This document shows, piece after piece, positions 13,630-21,143 of a stretch of DNA of 40,535 nucleotides. Made by a program: the position numbers and the translations under genes. Under the pieces are notes generated by a model. The model did no database searches. It was given only the letters and a program-made list of their open reading frames with translations, and was not told where the DNA came from. Origin of the DNA: Metaruminococcus_A sp003150405 (GTDB lineage Bacteria; Bacillota; Clostridia; Oscillospirales; Ruminococcaceae); contig CABUBB010000019.1 of NCBI GenBank assembly GCA_902489745.1, positions 1 through 40,535 on the forward strand. The letters run 5' to 3'. Numbering within the stretch: position 1 is the first letter of the stretch; every line of letters begins with the position of its first letter.

Positions 13630-15259
13630 CAACAAAATTACCGCCCTTTATTGCCGCTTATCCCGCGACGACGAATTACAGGGCGACAGCAACAGCATTG
13701 TAAATCAAAAGGCGATTTTAAGTAAATACGCAAAGGAAAACAGCTTCAAAAATCTCTTGTTTTTTGTAGACGACGGATATTCGGGTACGAACTTCAATCG
13801 TCCGAGTTGGAGCGAACTCATTGAGAAGATAGAAAACGGCGAAGTATCGACGCTGATAGTCAAGGATATGTCCCGTCTGGGGCGTGATTATCTGAAAGTC
13901 GGCTTCTATACGGAAGTCCTGTTTGTGGAGAAAGGTGTGCGGTTTATCGCTATCAACAATGGCATAGACAGCGCAAACCAACAGGATAGCGATTTTACCC
14001 CGTTTCTCAATATCATCAACGAGTGGTACGCGAAAGATACGAGCAAGAAAATCCGCGCTGTGATGAAGTCTAAAGGCGAAGCAGGCGAACATCTTTGCAC
14101 TAATCCACCATATGGGTACAGGAAAGACCCTGCCGACAAAAAGAAGTGGATTATAGATGAAGAAGCCGCCGAGGTAGTCAAAAGGATTTTTGCACTCTGC
14201 TTAGAGGGTTACGGTCCGACACAAATTGCCCGTATTCTGAAAAAGGAACAGGTCATAACGCCGACAATCCATTTCATGCAGATAGGACGCACAACAAGGA
14301 ACACGCCGCCGGACAATCCCTACAACTGGACGGGAGATACCATAGCGGATATTTTGGAACGACCGGAATATCAAGGGCATACGGTAAACTTCAAAACCTA
14401 CAAGCAATCCTACAAGAGCAAAAAGACCTGTTACAATCCAGAGGAAAAATGGCTTGTGTTTGAGAATACCCATGAAGCGATTATTGACGCTGACACATGG
14501 GAACGGGTACAGGAATTGCGGAAGAACAAACGCCGCCCAACGAGGACGGGAAAGACAAATATGTTCTCCGGCATTGTCCGCTGTGCTGACTGTGGGGAAA
14601 AGCTTTATTACTGCACAAGCAAGAATTTTGAAGCAAGGCAAGACCATTTTGTGTGTTCCACTTCCAGACTGAAAGGCAAAGAGGTCTGCCCGACGCACTT
14701 TATTCGCGCTGTGGTACTGGAACAGGGTGTGCTTGCACATCTGCGGCTTGTGATTTCCTGTGTAGCCAACCATGAGGAACGGTTTAGGAAAGCTATGGGG
14801 GCAAAGCAGAAATCCGAAGCAAAGAGAGAACTTGTGGCAAAGCGGCGGCAGGCAACACAGGCAGAACGGCGCATAGAAGAACTTGACCGACTTTTCAAAC
14901 ATATTTACGAGGATAGCGCCAACGGAAAACTATCTGACAGCAGATTTCAAATGCTCTCTGATGATTATGAACAGGAGCAGGAAGAACTGCGGGAAAAGCT
15001 GTTGCGACTGAATGAAGAAATTACAAAACAGGAAGAACAAACAGGAAACATTGACAGGTTTATTAGCAAGGTACGGAAGTATCTCAACTTGGACGAGCTG
15101 ACGCCCGCTGTCTTAAACGATATGGTAAAGGCGGTATATGTTCACGCACCGGACAAGTCAAAAGGATATAGGGAACAGCAGATTGATATTTCCTATGACC
15201 TTGTGGGAATACTCCCCGCCGCCATGCTGAACGACCTGCAAAACGGAGAAACGGCATAG
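13613..15259 (+). CDS. Large serine recombinase, TnpX/TndX type
   Basis: 548-aa site-specific recombinase that cuts and rejoins the element ends. The resolvase domain is at about residues 8-155: the catalytic serine is S17 in YCRLSRDDE, with VDDGYSGTNFNRPSW and VKDMSRLGRDYLKVG downstream. The recombinase domain follows (GYRKDPADKK to PEYQGHTV), then a zinc ribbon (CADCGEKLYYC with VCSTSRLKGKEVC) and a coiled-coil region from about 400 to 490. The C-terminus matches the DUF4368-type tail. AAAGGAG precedes ATG 13613. It ends 54 nt before the right core, the usual position for such integrases. Shorter than TnpX of Tn4451 (about 700 aa). Confidence 0.93.
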   Translation: MLRQSDNKITALYCRLSRDDELQGDSNSIVNQKAILSKYAKENSFKNLLFFVDDGYSGTNFNRPSWSELIEKIENGEVSTLIVKDMSRLGRDYLKVGFYTEVLFVEKGVRFIAINNGIDSANQQDSDFTPFLNIINEWYAKDTSKKIRAVMKSKGEAGEHLCTNPPYGYRKDPADKKKWIIDEEAAEVVKRIFALCLEGYGPTQIARILKKEQVITPTIHFMQIGRTTRNTPPDNPYNWTGDTIADILERPEYQGHTVNFKTYKQSYKSKKTCYNPEEKWLVFENTHEAIIDADTWERVQELRKNKRRPTRTGKTNMFSGIVRCADCGEKLYYCTSKNFEARQDHFVCSTSRLKGKEVCPTHFIRAVVLEQGVLAHLRLVISCVANHEERFRKAMGAKQKSEAKRELVAKRRQATQAERRIEELDRLFKHIYEDSANGKLSDSRFQMLSDDYEQEQEELREKLLRLNEEITKQEEQTGNIDRFISKVRKYLNLDELTPAVLNDMVKAVYVHAPDKSKGYREQQIDISYDLVGILPAAMLNDLQNGETA

Positions 15260-15294
15260 CCGAAGCTACGCCGTTTCCCGAAAACATTCTTATG

Positions 15295-15320
15295 CTGTTT
15301 TATGAGTGCCGCCCTGAGGG
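15295..15320. other. attR: right end of the mobile element
   Basis: The inverted repeat CTGTTTTATGAGT (15295-15307) is the complement of the left-end repeat. It is followed after 8 nt by GA (15316-15317) in the core CCTGAGGG (15313-15320). The adjacent GGGCGTCCTTTTT is the displaced half of the original chromosomal terminator. Confidence 0.85.
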
Positions 15321-15328
15321 CGTCCTTT

Positions 15329-15571
15329 TTATTTGATTTCCTGTTCCAACGCGTCAAATTCCGGTGTGCTGAAGAACTGTCCCAGCGTAATGTCCAAGCC
15401 GTCACACAACTTTTTAATGGTAACTGCGCCGGGGTTTTGGCTTTCACCGCTTAAAAAATTTTTAATTGTGGTTCTTGGTACAGCGGATAGGTTGCTTAAT
15501 GCATTGAGGGTTAGGCCGCGTTGACTATAGAGCTGCTGTATACGGAATGCAATCGTTTTACTCGTGTTCAT
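15329..15571 (-). CDS. XRE-family transcriptional regulator
   Basis: 80-aa helix-turn-helix protein: RIQQLYSQRGLTLNALSNLSAVPRTTIKNFLSG is a Cro/C1-type DNA-binding domain, followed by VTIKKLCDGLDITLGQFFS, which is common in short XRE proteins of Firmicutes. AGGAGATTGTT precedes ATG 15571. The gene is convergent with the HAD gene and ends just outside attR; its former terminator has been cut in two by the mobile element. The regulated genes are unknown. Confidence 0.88.
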   Translation of the reverse strand: MNTSKTIAFRIQQLYSQRGLTLNALSNLSAVPRTTIKNFLSGESQNPGAVTIKKLCDGLDITLGQFFSTPEFDALEQEIK

Positions 15572-15695
15572 AACAATCTCCTGATGATATTTCGCTGTTG
15601 CTATAATACATAAAAAGGAAGATACATGTTAGAGACACCTCACTAAATATAAAAATTAGTGCGATGCGGTGAAAAGTAAAGTATCATAAAATAAA

Positions 15696-15887
15696 TTAAG
15701 GAGCATCTTCCGTAGATGCTGTCTCGCTGGCGGATATGATGGCAGTACGCACAGCTTCAATGACCAAAGCAGAAAAGGTGCATTGCTTCCCGCGAATTAA
15801 ATATTCAACATCTTCTATGACATCCACGGGAAAACGGATTGTCTTATTGCAGGTTGGAGGGATAACAGGTATCCGAAAATGCGCCAT
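15696..15887 (-). CDS. Ribbon-helix-helix-like small protein
   Basis: 63 aa from ATG 15887, which has AAAGGAG upstream; an in-frame ATG at 15926 lies before that site. The segment NKTIRFPVDVIEDVEYLIRGKQCTFSALVIEAVR has the strand-helix-helix pattern of Arc/MetJ-type DNA-binding proteins. It lies 124 nt upstream of the XRE gene on the same strand. A decayed relative is found at 29215-29418. The role is unknown; autoregulation is usual for the fold. Confidence 0.7.
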   Translation of the reverse strand: MAHFRIPVIPPTCNKTIRFPVDVIEDVEYLIRGKQCTFSALVIEAVRTAIISASETASTEDAP

Positions 15888-16075
15888 GTTGCTTTCAGCT
15901 CCTTTAAAATTATTTATGATATCCATAAAGATTATAAAGCATTTTGAATTACGATGTCGTCCATATATGATACTTTTTATGTGGTCGTAAAATATTCACG
16001 TTTTCCTCATAAAATATTGAGCTGACGGTGGTATGATAACAAAAAACGGCGTGGGGACGCCGGAGGGGGAATCTT

Positions 16076-16624
16076 ATGGAATCCAGGTTTGTCATAGACA
16101 CCGTCTACACCGAAAAAGACCTGCTTCAAGCCAACAAGGCGGTGCAGCGAACCCAGATTTTGGCATTCCGCTGTCTGTTTGGGGTGCTCTGCCTACTGCT
16201 TTTGATACCGTGCGTACAGCTCACGCTGCTCATACCGCAAATGACCCAGCAAATGCTGCTGACCCAGTATTTGCCGTTGGTGGCATTTGCTTTGGTTGTT
16301 CTGGCGGCGGCCGTTGTATTTGCGGCGCTTTTTCCGCGGCTTGCCGTCAAACTGGCGGGCAGACGCAGCGGACTGGTGATGTACGGGGAGAAGCGGCTCC
16401 AATTTTACACCGACCGGGTGGCGAGCTTTGGCGCACACCAGGCAGTGGAGCTGCCGTATGTGAGCATCCGCAAAGTGGTTGAAACCAAAACCCACTTTTA
16501 TCTTTCGTTTGGCGGGCTGGTGATCATCGTACCCAAAGAGGCACTGCCCAACCAGGACGACGGGGTGTTTCGTGAGTTTGTTCGGAGCATTCTGCCGCCT
16601 GCGGCAAAACGGAACTTTACGTAA
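16076..16624 (+). CDS. YcxB-like membrane protein
   Basis: 182 aa with two membrane spans near residues 29-48 and 63-88 (LFGVLCLLLLIPCVQLTLL and YLPLVAFALVVLAAAVVFAALF), then a C-terminal domain. That domain has VMYGEKRLQFYTDRVASFG, LPYVSIRKVVETKTHFYLSFGG and VIIVPKEAL, the pattern of YcxB-like proteins with a PH-like domain facing the cytosol. GGAGGGGGAA lies ahead of ATG 16076. It appears monocistronic, with its own terminator. The function is unknown. Confidence 0.8.
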   Translation: MESRFVIDTVYTEKDLLQANKAVQRTQILAFRCLFGVLCLLLLIPCVQLTLLIPQMTQQMLLTQYLPLVAFALVVLAAAVVFAALFPRLAVKLAGRRSGLVMYGEKRLQFYTDRVASFGAHQAVELPYVSIRKVVETKTHFYLSFGGLVIIVPKEALPNQDDGVFREFVRSILPPAAKRNFT

Positions 16625-16656
16625 AAAGCAGTGGAACATTTTGTTCCACTGCTTTT
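16624..16656 (+). terminator. Terminator after YcxB-like gene
   Basis: AAAAGCAGTGGAACA pairs with TGTTCCACTGCTTTT around a TTT loop. Confidence 0.9.
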
Positions 16657-16824
16657 ATTTGCGCGGGCACTTTTCGCCACGGCGGCCGGCTCTGGGCAGA
16701 CTGGCCGGTTTGGAGCAGACGTATAGAAAGTGCGTTTGGAAAAACTTTTTATGGATGCGTAGGAGGAATGGTTCTCACAAGGGGCGTTTTTGATTCCGTG
16801 GGCAGGCGGTTTTGCCGGGAACGC

Positions 16825-17619
16825 TTATTCCCTGTTCTGCGCCTCATCCCTGCGCGCGGCGATGTCCCGGTTGGTTTTGGCAATCCGGTGCACTGGGGCG
16901 TCGGGGTAGCCCCAGCCGTCCAGCCCGGCGCGGCGCATGGCCCCGAACAGCCGGAACTTAAAGCCGTTGTCCTCCCGCTCCCGCTCGGCAAGGAACTCCT
17001 TGGTTTTCTGGCGGTTGGTTACGCCGTCCGCCGGGCATTTGCTTTTGACAATGGGCAGCCCGGTGCGCTCCGCCGCCCGGCGGATCTCCTTTTCCGGTGC
17101 GAACACCATGGGCCGAATGAGGGTGAGTTTTTTGCGGGAGAGGTAACTCTTGGGGGAGAAACAGCCCAGCCGCCCCTCGTTAAACAGGTTCATGACAAAG
17201 GTTTCCACTGCATCGTCATAATGGTGACCCAGCGCAATTTTGTTGCAGCCGTTTACCACGGCTTCGTCGTGCAGGGCGCCGCGGCGCATCCGGGCACAGA
17301 GGCTGCATGGGTTTGGTTCGTCCCGCACGTCAAAGACAATCTGCCCGATCTGGGTTTGTTTGACAATGTAAGGGATTCCCCATTCCTCACAGCAGGCGCG
17401 GATGGGGGAATAATCGGTCGTTTCCCCGCCGAACATCGGATCCAGTGTAATAGCGGCGAGGGTATAGTCAATGCCGATGAACCGGCGGAGCTGTGCCAGC
17501 CCTGCGAGCAGCACCATGGAATCTTTGCCGCCGGAGACGCCGACGGCAATTTTGTCGCCGTCTTGAATGAGGTCGAACTCCTGAATGGCTTTGCGCATAT
17601 ACCCGAGCATTCTTTGCAT
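16825..17619 (-). CDS. ttcA: tRNA 2-thiocytidine biosynthesis protein TtcA
   Basis: ATP-dependent tRNA thiolase that makes 2-thiocytidine at position 32. It has the PP-loop SGGKDS (residues 29-34), the Fe-S-associated pair C105-x2-C108 in NPCSLCARMRRG, and LGHHYDDAVET. 264 aa from ATG 17619. An upstream in-frame TTG (17658) falls at the predicted transcription start, so I reject it. The C-terminal 40 residues (RDEAQNRE end) are less conserved. Its promoter is at 17661-17689, inside the preceding terminator. Homologues of the TtcA/TtuA group act on other tRNA positions, so substrate assignment is less sure than family. Confidence 0.85.
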   Translation of the reverse strand: MQRMLGYMRKAIQEFDLIQDGDKIAVGVSGGKDSMVLLAGLAQLRRFIGIDYTLAAITLDPMFGGETTDYSPIRACCEEWGIPYIVKQTQIGQIVFDVRDEPNPCSLCARMRRGALHDEAVVNGCNKIALGHHYDDAVETFVMNLFNEGRLGCFSPKSYLSRKKLTLIRPMVFAPEKEIRRAAERTGLPIVKSKCPADGVTNRQKTKEFLAEREREDNGFKFRLFGAMRRAGLDGWGYPDAPVHRIAKTNRDIAARRDEAQNRE

Positions 17620-17660
17620 GTGCTGTCCCCGTTTCTGTTCTCTGTAGATTTCCGGCAATT

Positions 17661-17689
17661 ATTATACAGGAAAACGCCCCGTCCTGCAA
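17661..17689 (-). promoter_or_regulatory. ttcA promoter
   Basis: On the minus strand TTGCAG (17684-17689), 17-nt spacer, TATAAT (17661-17666). The -35 box lies in the loop of the upstream gene's terminator. Confidence 0.7.
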
Positions 17690-17703
17690 GGCCGGGGCGT
17701 TTG
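17673..17703 (-). terminator. Terminator of the zinc-ribbon gene
   Basis: AACGCCCCG pairs with CGGGGCGTT (roughly 17673-17702). Minus-strand readout ends GCGTTTTCC. It overlaps the ttcA promoter. Confidence 0.7.
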
Positions 17704-17716
17704 GAACAGCCGCTTG

Positions 17717-18400
17717 TTATTTCTTTTTTACGGTGTTGACAACGGAAAAAATGGTGCCGAGCACACCCAGTACCACGACCGAGAAATACGCGATGAACGC
17801 AGGAAGCGGCAGGACAGTAAAGACAGACGGGAACAGGAAAAACAGCACAACGCAGCCGATAATCCCCAGCACCAGAGCGGGAATGCGTTTTGAAGCAAGT
17901 GCGCCGCCAATAATATGCAGAATGGCAGGCAGCAGCATGATAAACCCGGCCCCGATGTACACAAGGGGTTCCTGATCGTAGAAATAGTAGTAATAATCAT
18001 CCGCCATAACAAAACCGATAACCATAAACACAATTCCGACGAAAAAGCCAATGATGCCCGAACCGAGCAGGCAGCCGAGGGTAGGCCAGCGGAAAGCACC
18101 GGCTTTGGGTTTTGGTGCGGCGTTTATGGGGGTAAAGGTCTGTACACCTGGAATATTTGGCGGAACCGTCTGCTGAAACTGCGGCGCAGCGCCGAACGGC
18201 GGGACAGGCTGGCTGCCAAACGGCTGTGCCGGCGGCGTCTGATTTGCAGCAGGCTGTGCCTCAAACGGCGGGGTGGGTGGTACTGTGCTGGTATTAACGG
18301 GTTCCTGTACCGGATTTTGGTCGGTACCGAGCGGTTTGGCGCAATAAGGGCAGAACTTTGCACCCTCCGGAAGCTGCGCACCGCAATTCATGCAGAACAT
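17717..18400 (-). CDS. Zinc-ribbon membrane protein
   Basis: 227 aa. An N-terminal zinc ribbon, FCMNCGAQLPEGAKFCPYCAKPL (four Cys), is followed by a Pro/Gln-rich linker to about residue 110 and then four hydrophobic spans: LGCLLGSGIIGFFVGIVFMVIGF, YIGAGFIMLLPAILHIIGGAL, ALVLGIIGCVVLFFLF and AYFSVVVLGVLGTIFSV. A run of Tyr (DDYYYYFYD) sits in the first external loop. ATG 18400 is preferred (GAGGAG upstream); TTG 18409 is in frame. Zinc-ribbon plus membrane domains are frequent in Firmicutes, with unknown function. Confidence 0.85.
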   Translation of the reverse strand: MFCMNCGAQLPEGAKFCPYCAKPLGTDQNPVQEPVNTSTVPPTPPFEAQPAANQTPPAQPFGSQPVPPFGAAPQFQQTVPPNIPGVQTFTPINAAPKPKAGAFRWPTLGCLLGSGIIGFFVGIVFMVIGFVMADDYYYYFYDQEPLVYIGAGFIMLLPAILHIIGGALASKRIPALVLGIIGCVVLFFLFPSVFTVLPLPAFIAYFSVVVLGVLGTIFSVVNTVKKK

Positions 18401-18629
18401 ATACTCCAACTCCTCTTCATCCTCTGAAAATTGGAAAAACGAACCGTATTCGCCTGAACAATCTCTGAAATTATGGTAAACGATTTCGCCGCAAAAGTCA
18501 ACAAAAAGGCCCTTTTAAATTTGTGGATTGGTACGCTTGAAATCCAGACCGGCGTGTGCTATGGTTTGTTCATTGACGGAGATGTTTCAGCGGGTGTGAA
18601 AATCCCGGCCGCTTTTACAGGAGATTTCT

Positions 18630-19496
18630 ATGAACAGGCTTTTTACAGAAATACACGGTGCCCCGGCTTTTTCCGACTGTGTGGAGACGCCGGACGGGAC
18701 CTTCATGGTTTCAGGATATGTTCCAACGGACAGAGAAATGCTGCTGGAGGCTGTCCTGCGCCTTGCGCCGGAAAAGGGCAAAACTTTCCGGCATGGGAGC
18801 CCGATGAGTCGGCGGGAACAGCTGCTTGAACATTTGTGCAATCCGGAGCCGACGTTAGGCCTTCAGCGGGTTTTGCTCAATGGAACATGGGAAAGCGATT
18901 CGGCAGAAGGGCGGTCGGTTTTCTACAATCCGTACAACCGCCCCCGGCTTGACGTTCTCCCGCAGGTAGAACGGTACGGCCTGACAGCGCAGGACTGCTT
19001 TGTGCTTGAGCGTTACACGGTGGAATTCCACAGCCGCCTTCCGCAGCCGATTCGCTGTGTCCAGCTCTCCTGTTCGGTGCCGGCTGTTTTTTCTCCGCTG
19101 AAGCTGCGGAAAACAGTGGCGCTTGCGTGTCCGCGCTCCGAAACACTTGTGTTTTGCAATCCGTTTACTCAAAGTCGTCATCAATTGTCGTTCCAGGCGC
19201 TTCGGCAAACCTGTTTTGCGGAGGATTTACAGCTATTGTGGCTGGATTATACGGTGGCTCCTCCCTTACAGCCCGAACACGCTCTCTGGATTGCCGCATT
19301 GGACGAAAACGGTGAATTTCGGGGGAATCCGGTGTTGGCGGAATCGCAGAGCGATAGGCCCACGCAGTCTGCCGTGCTTGGAATTGCCGAACAGATGCCG
19401 TCACAGGTGACCATTGAGCTTGTAGGAGTATGGGATAACCGGACCCGAGAGCGCATAGTTGAGCTTTGGACAAAAAGTGCGCAGCCTGTTTGGTAA
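18630..19496 (+). CDS. Hypothetical cytoplasmic protein
   Basis: 288 aa with no signal peptide or membrane span; ATG 18630 follows AGGAGAT. It begins MNRLFTEIHGAPAFSDCVETPDG-type sequence without a known domain and has a regular beta-rich pattern, for example YTVEFHSRLPQPIRCVQLSCSVP and VTIELVGVWDNRTRERIVELW near the C-terminus. I do not recognise the family. It is followed by a separate promoter for the serine hydrolase at 19546, so it is probably monocistronic. Confidence 0.7.
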   Translation: MNRLFTEIHGAPAFSDCVETPDGTFMVSGYVPTDREMLLEAVLRLAPEKGKTFRHGSPMSRREQLLEHLCNPEPTLGLQRVLLNGTWESDSAEGRSVFYNPYNRPRLDVLPQVERYGLTAQDCFVLERYTVEFHSRLPQPIRCVQLSCSVPAVFSPLKLRKTVALACPRSETLVFCNPFTQSRHQLSFQALRQTCFAEDLQLLWLDYTVAPPLQPEHALWIAALDENGEFRGNPVLAESQSDRPTQSAVLGIAEQMPSQVTIELVGVWDNRTRERIVELWTKSAQPVW

Positions 19497-19545
19497 ATTC
19501 TGCTGGATATTAAACCGGGAAAAACGGTGGATTGGCCTATAGGGA

Positions 19546-19574
19546 TTGCCATGGCGGGACTTCGGTGTTATGAT
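19546..19574 (+). promoter_or_regulatory. Promoter of serine hydrolase gene
   Basis: TTGCCA (19546-19551), 17-nt spacer, TATGAT (19569-19574), 33 nt before the start codon. Confidence 0.7.
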
Positions 19575-19606
19575 GAAAGCAGAAAAACTATGCAAGGAGG
19601 ACAACT

Positions 19607-20764
19607 ATGGCAAACTTCAACCACCTAGATGAACTGCTCAAACAATTCGCGGGCCGCACGGTTCCCGGCTGTGCCTGCGCGGTCGCACAGAACGGTAAAT
19701 TCCTGTATGAAGGCTATTACGGCGTCGCTGACTCGGAGACAGGGCGCCCGGTCACCGCGGACACGGTTTACCGGCTGTTTTCAATGACCAAGGTCATTGT
19801 CTGCACAGCGGCCATGATGCAGTTTGAGCGCGGCAAATTTTTGCTGAACGAACCTTATTTCAACTACTTCCCGGAATACAAAAACACCCAGGTTGCCGAG
19901 ACGCGCCCCAATGGGGAGGTTGTCGTTCGGCCGGCAAAGTCCCCCATGCTGGTGCGGGATACCTTTAACATGGCGGTTGGCCTGCCTTATCCGAGCGGGA
20001 ATTCTTACACCGAGCAAAAAATGCGGGAGGTACGGCAGCGCCTTGCGGAAAAAGGGCCGTATACCTTGCAGGACGATGTGCGCGCAATGGCGGAGGTACC
20101 GGTGCGGTTTGACCCAGGTACCCATTGGGCTTATGGCTTTGGTCATGAAATGGTGGCGGCGCTGGTGGAGCAGACCTCCGGCAAAACCATTGGCGAGTTC
20201 CTGCAAAAAGAGATTTTTGAACCGCTGGGCATGGAGAGCACCGGGTACCGCTATTTTGGGGATATTGAATCCCGCATGGCGCGGATGGTCCGCCCGGAGG
20301 GAAATGGTGTGTTTACCCCCATTGAGCAGGCTTCTGACGTCAATCACCGTCCGGATGCGGTTTACGAAGGCGGCGGCGCCGGATTGTTCGGCACGCTGCG
20401 GGATTACATCAAATTCACCCAGATGCTTGCAAACGGCGGCGTTTATGAAGGCAAACGGTTGATAGGGCGCAAGACCATTGACCTGATGCGCCGCAATATG
20501 TTGAGTGAAGCCCAGATGAAGGACTTTGCCAATTCCTACAACGAAGGCTACGGGTATGGCCTCGGCGTACGGACGCTGGTGGAACCCGCGGGCGTAACCA
20601 ATATGCCGGTTGGCGAGTTCGGCTGGACCGGCGCGGCCGGAACCTGGGCATCCATCGATCCGGCGGATGGCGTTTCGGTGGTTTATATGCACCAGATGAT
20701 GCCGAACGATGAGGAGTACCACCATCATCGGGTGCGTTCGGTGGCGTACGGCTGCATTGAATAG
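19607..20764 (+). CDS. Serine hydrolase, beta-lactamase/EstB family
   Basis: 385-aa enzyme of the class C beta-lactamase fold. S-x-x-K is S59-M-T-K62 in RLFSMTKV. The Tyr motif is Y176 in HWAYGFGHE (Y-x-x in place of Y-x-N). The third motif is in GEFGWTGAAGTW, close to the W-x-G triad of EstB-type esterases. There is no signal peptide, so it acts in the cytosol and is more likely an esterase or amidase than a secreted lactamase. GCAAGGAGG precedes ATG 19607. It is monocistronic, with its own promoter and the terminator at 20943. Confidence 0.92.
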   Translation: MANFNHLDELLKQFAGRTVPGCACAVAQNGKFLYEGYYGVADSETGRPVTADTVYRLFSMTKVIVCTAAMMQFERGKFLLNEPYFNYFPEYKNTQVAETRPNGEVVVRPAKSPMLVRDTFNMAVGLPYPSGNSYTEQKMREVRQRLAEKGPYTLQDDVRAMAEVPVRFDPGTHWAYGFGHEMVAALVEQTSGKTIGEFLQKEIFEPLGMESTGYRYFGDIESRMARMVRPEGNGVFTPIEQASDVNHRPDAVYEGGGAGLFGTLRDYIKFTQMLANGGVYEGKRLIGRKTIDLMRRNMLSEAQMKDFANSYNEGYGYGLGVRTLVEPAGVTNMPVGEFGWTGAAGTWASIDPADGVSVVYMHQMMPNDEEYHHHRVRSVAYGCIE

Positions 20765-20942
20765 CGTTGGAAAAACGGATTTTCCCAGCGCGCTTGGAGA
20801 ATGTGTGTTCTGTTTCGAAAGAGGACTCTTTCAGGAAAAAGGCACGCAAAAGCGGGAATACGATCCGGCTGGCGGAGTGCGAGAGCCGATGCTTGCGCCG
20901 GGGATGCAGAGAATCCGGCGAAAAATTCCTTGTAAAACATTG

Positions 20943-20979
20943 AAAAAGGGCTGGCGGAATGTTTCCGCCAGCCCCTTTT
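20943..20979 (+). terminator. Terminator in the convergent gap 20765-21143
   Basis: CTGGCGGAA pairs with TTCCGCCAG with a short loop, flanked by AAAAAGGG and CCCCTTTT, so it works in both directions. The remaining gap holds no gene that I can support. Confidence 0.85.
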
Positions 20980-21143
20980 GAGTTGTATTGAAACATATTT
21001 GTAGAAGCAAGGTTCTTTATTGTGCAGGAAATTCAAAGTTCAAAGGGGAATTGTGTTCCGAAAAAACGGAAGAGTGCACCCCTCCTTACAAAAGGCGCCC
21101 AGCTTCTCATTGAGGGCCGCCGTGTCTGTTTGGAGCGGCATTT

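Larger units (their letters stand above)
8158..15317. mobile_element. TnpX-type serine-recombinase mobile element, about 7.16 kb
   Basis: Bounded by identical 8-bp cores (8155-8162, 15313-15320) and 13-bp inverted repeats at the same distance (8 nt) from each GA. Removing it restores a perfect hairpin, GGACGCC-TGAG-GGCGTCC flanked by A and T runs, which would be the shared terminator of the HAD and XRE genes. It carries its recombinase, TnpW, Tn916-type sigma and HTH proteins, a KTR protein, a TetR/ferredoxin operon and a two-gene AT-rich operon. I find no relaxase, coupling protein or conjugation gene, so it is excisable in principle but would need outside help to transfer. Confidence 0.85.

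Noticed and set aside
16768..17739. A 323-codon plus-strand frame
   Set aside because: It is the antisense of ttcA, whose minus-strand product has PP-loop and Cys motifs; the plus-strand protein has no domain and Pro/Gly/Arg-biased composition.
19781..20728. A 315-codon minus-strand frame
   Set aside because: Antisense of the serine hydrolase, whose S-x-x-K and Tyr motifs are intact.
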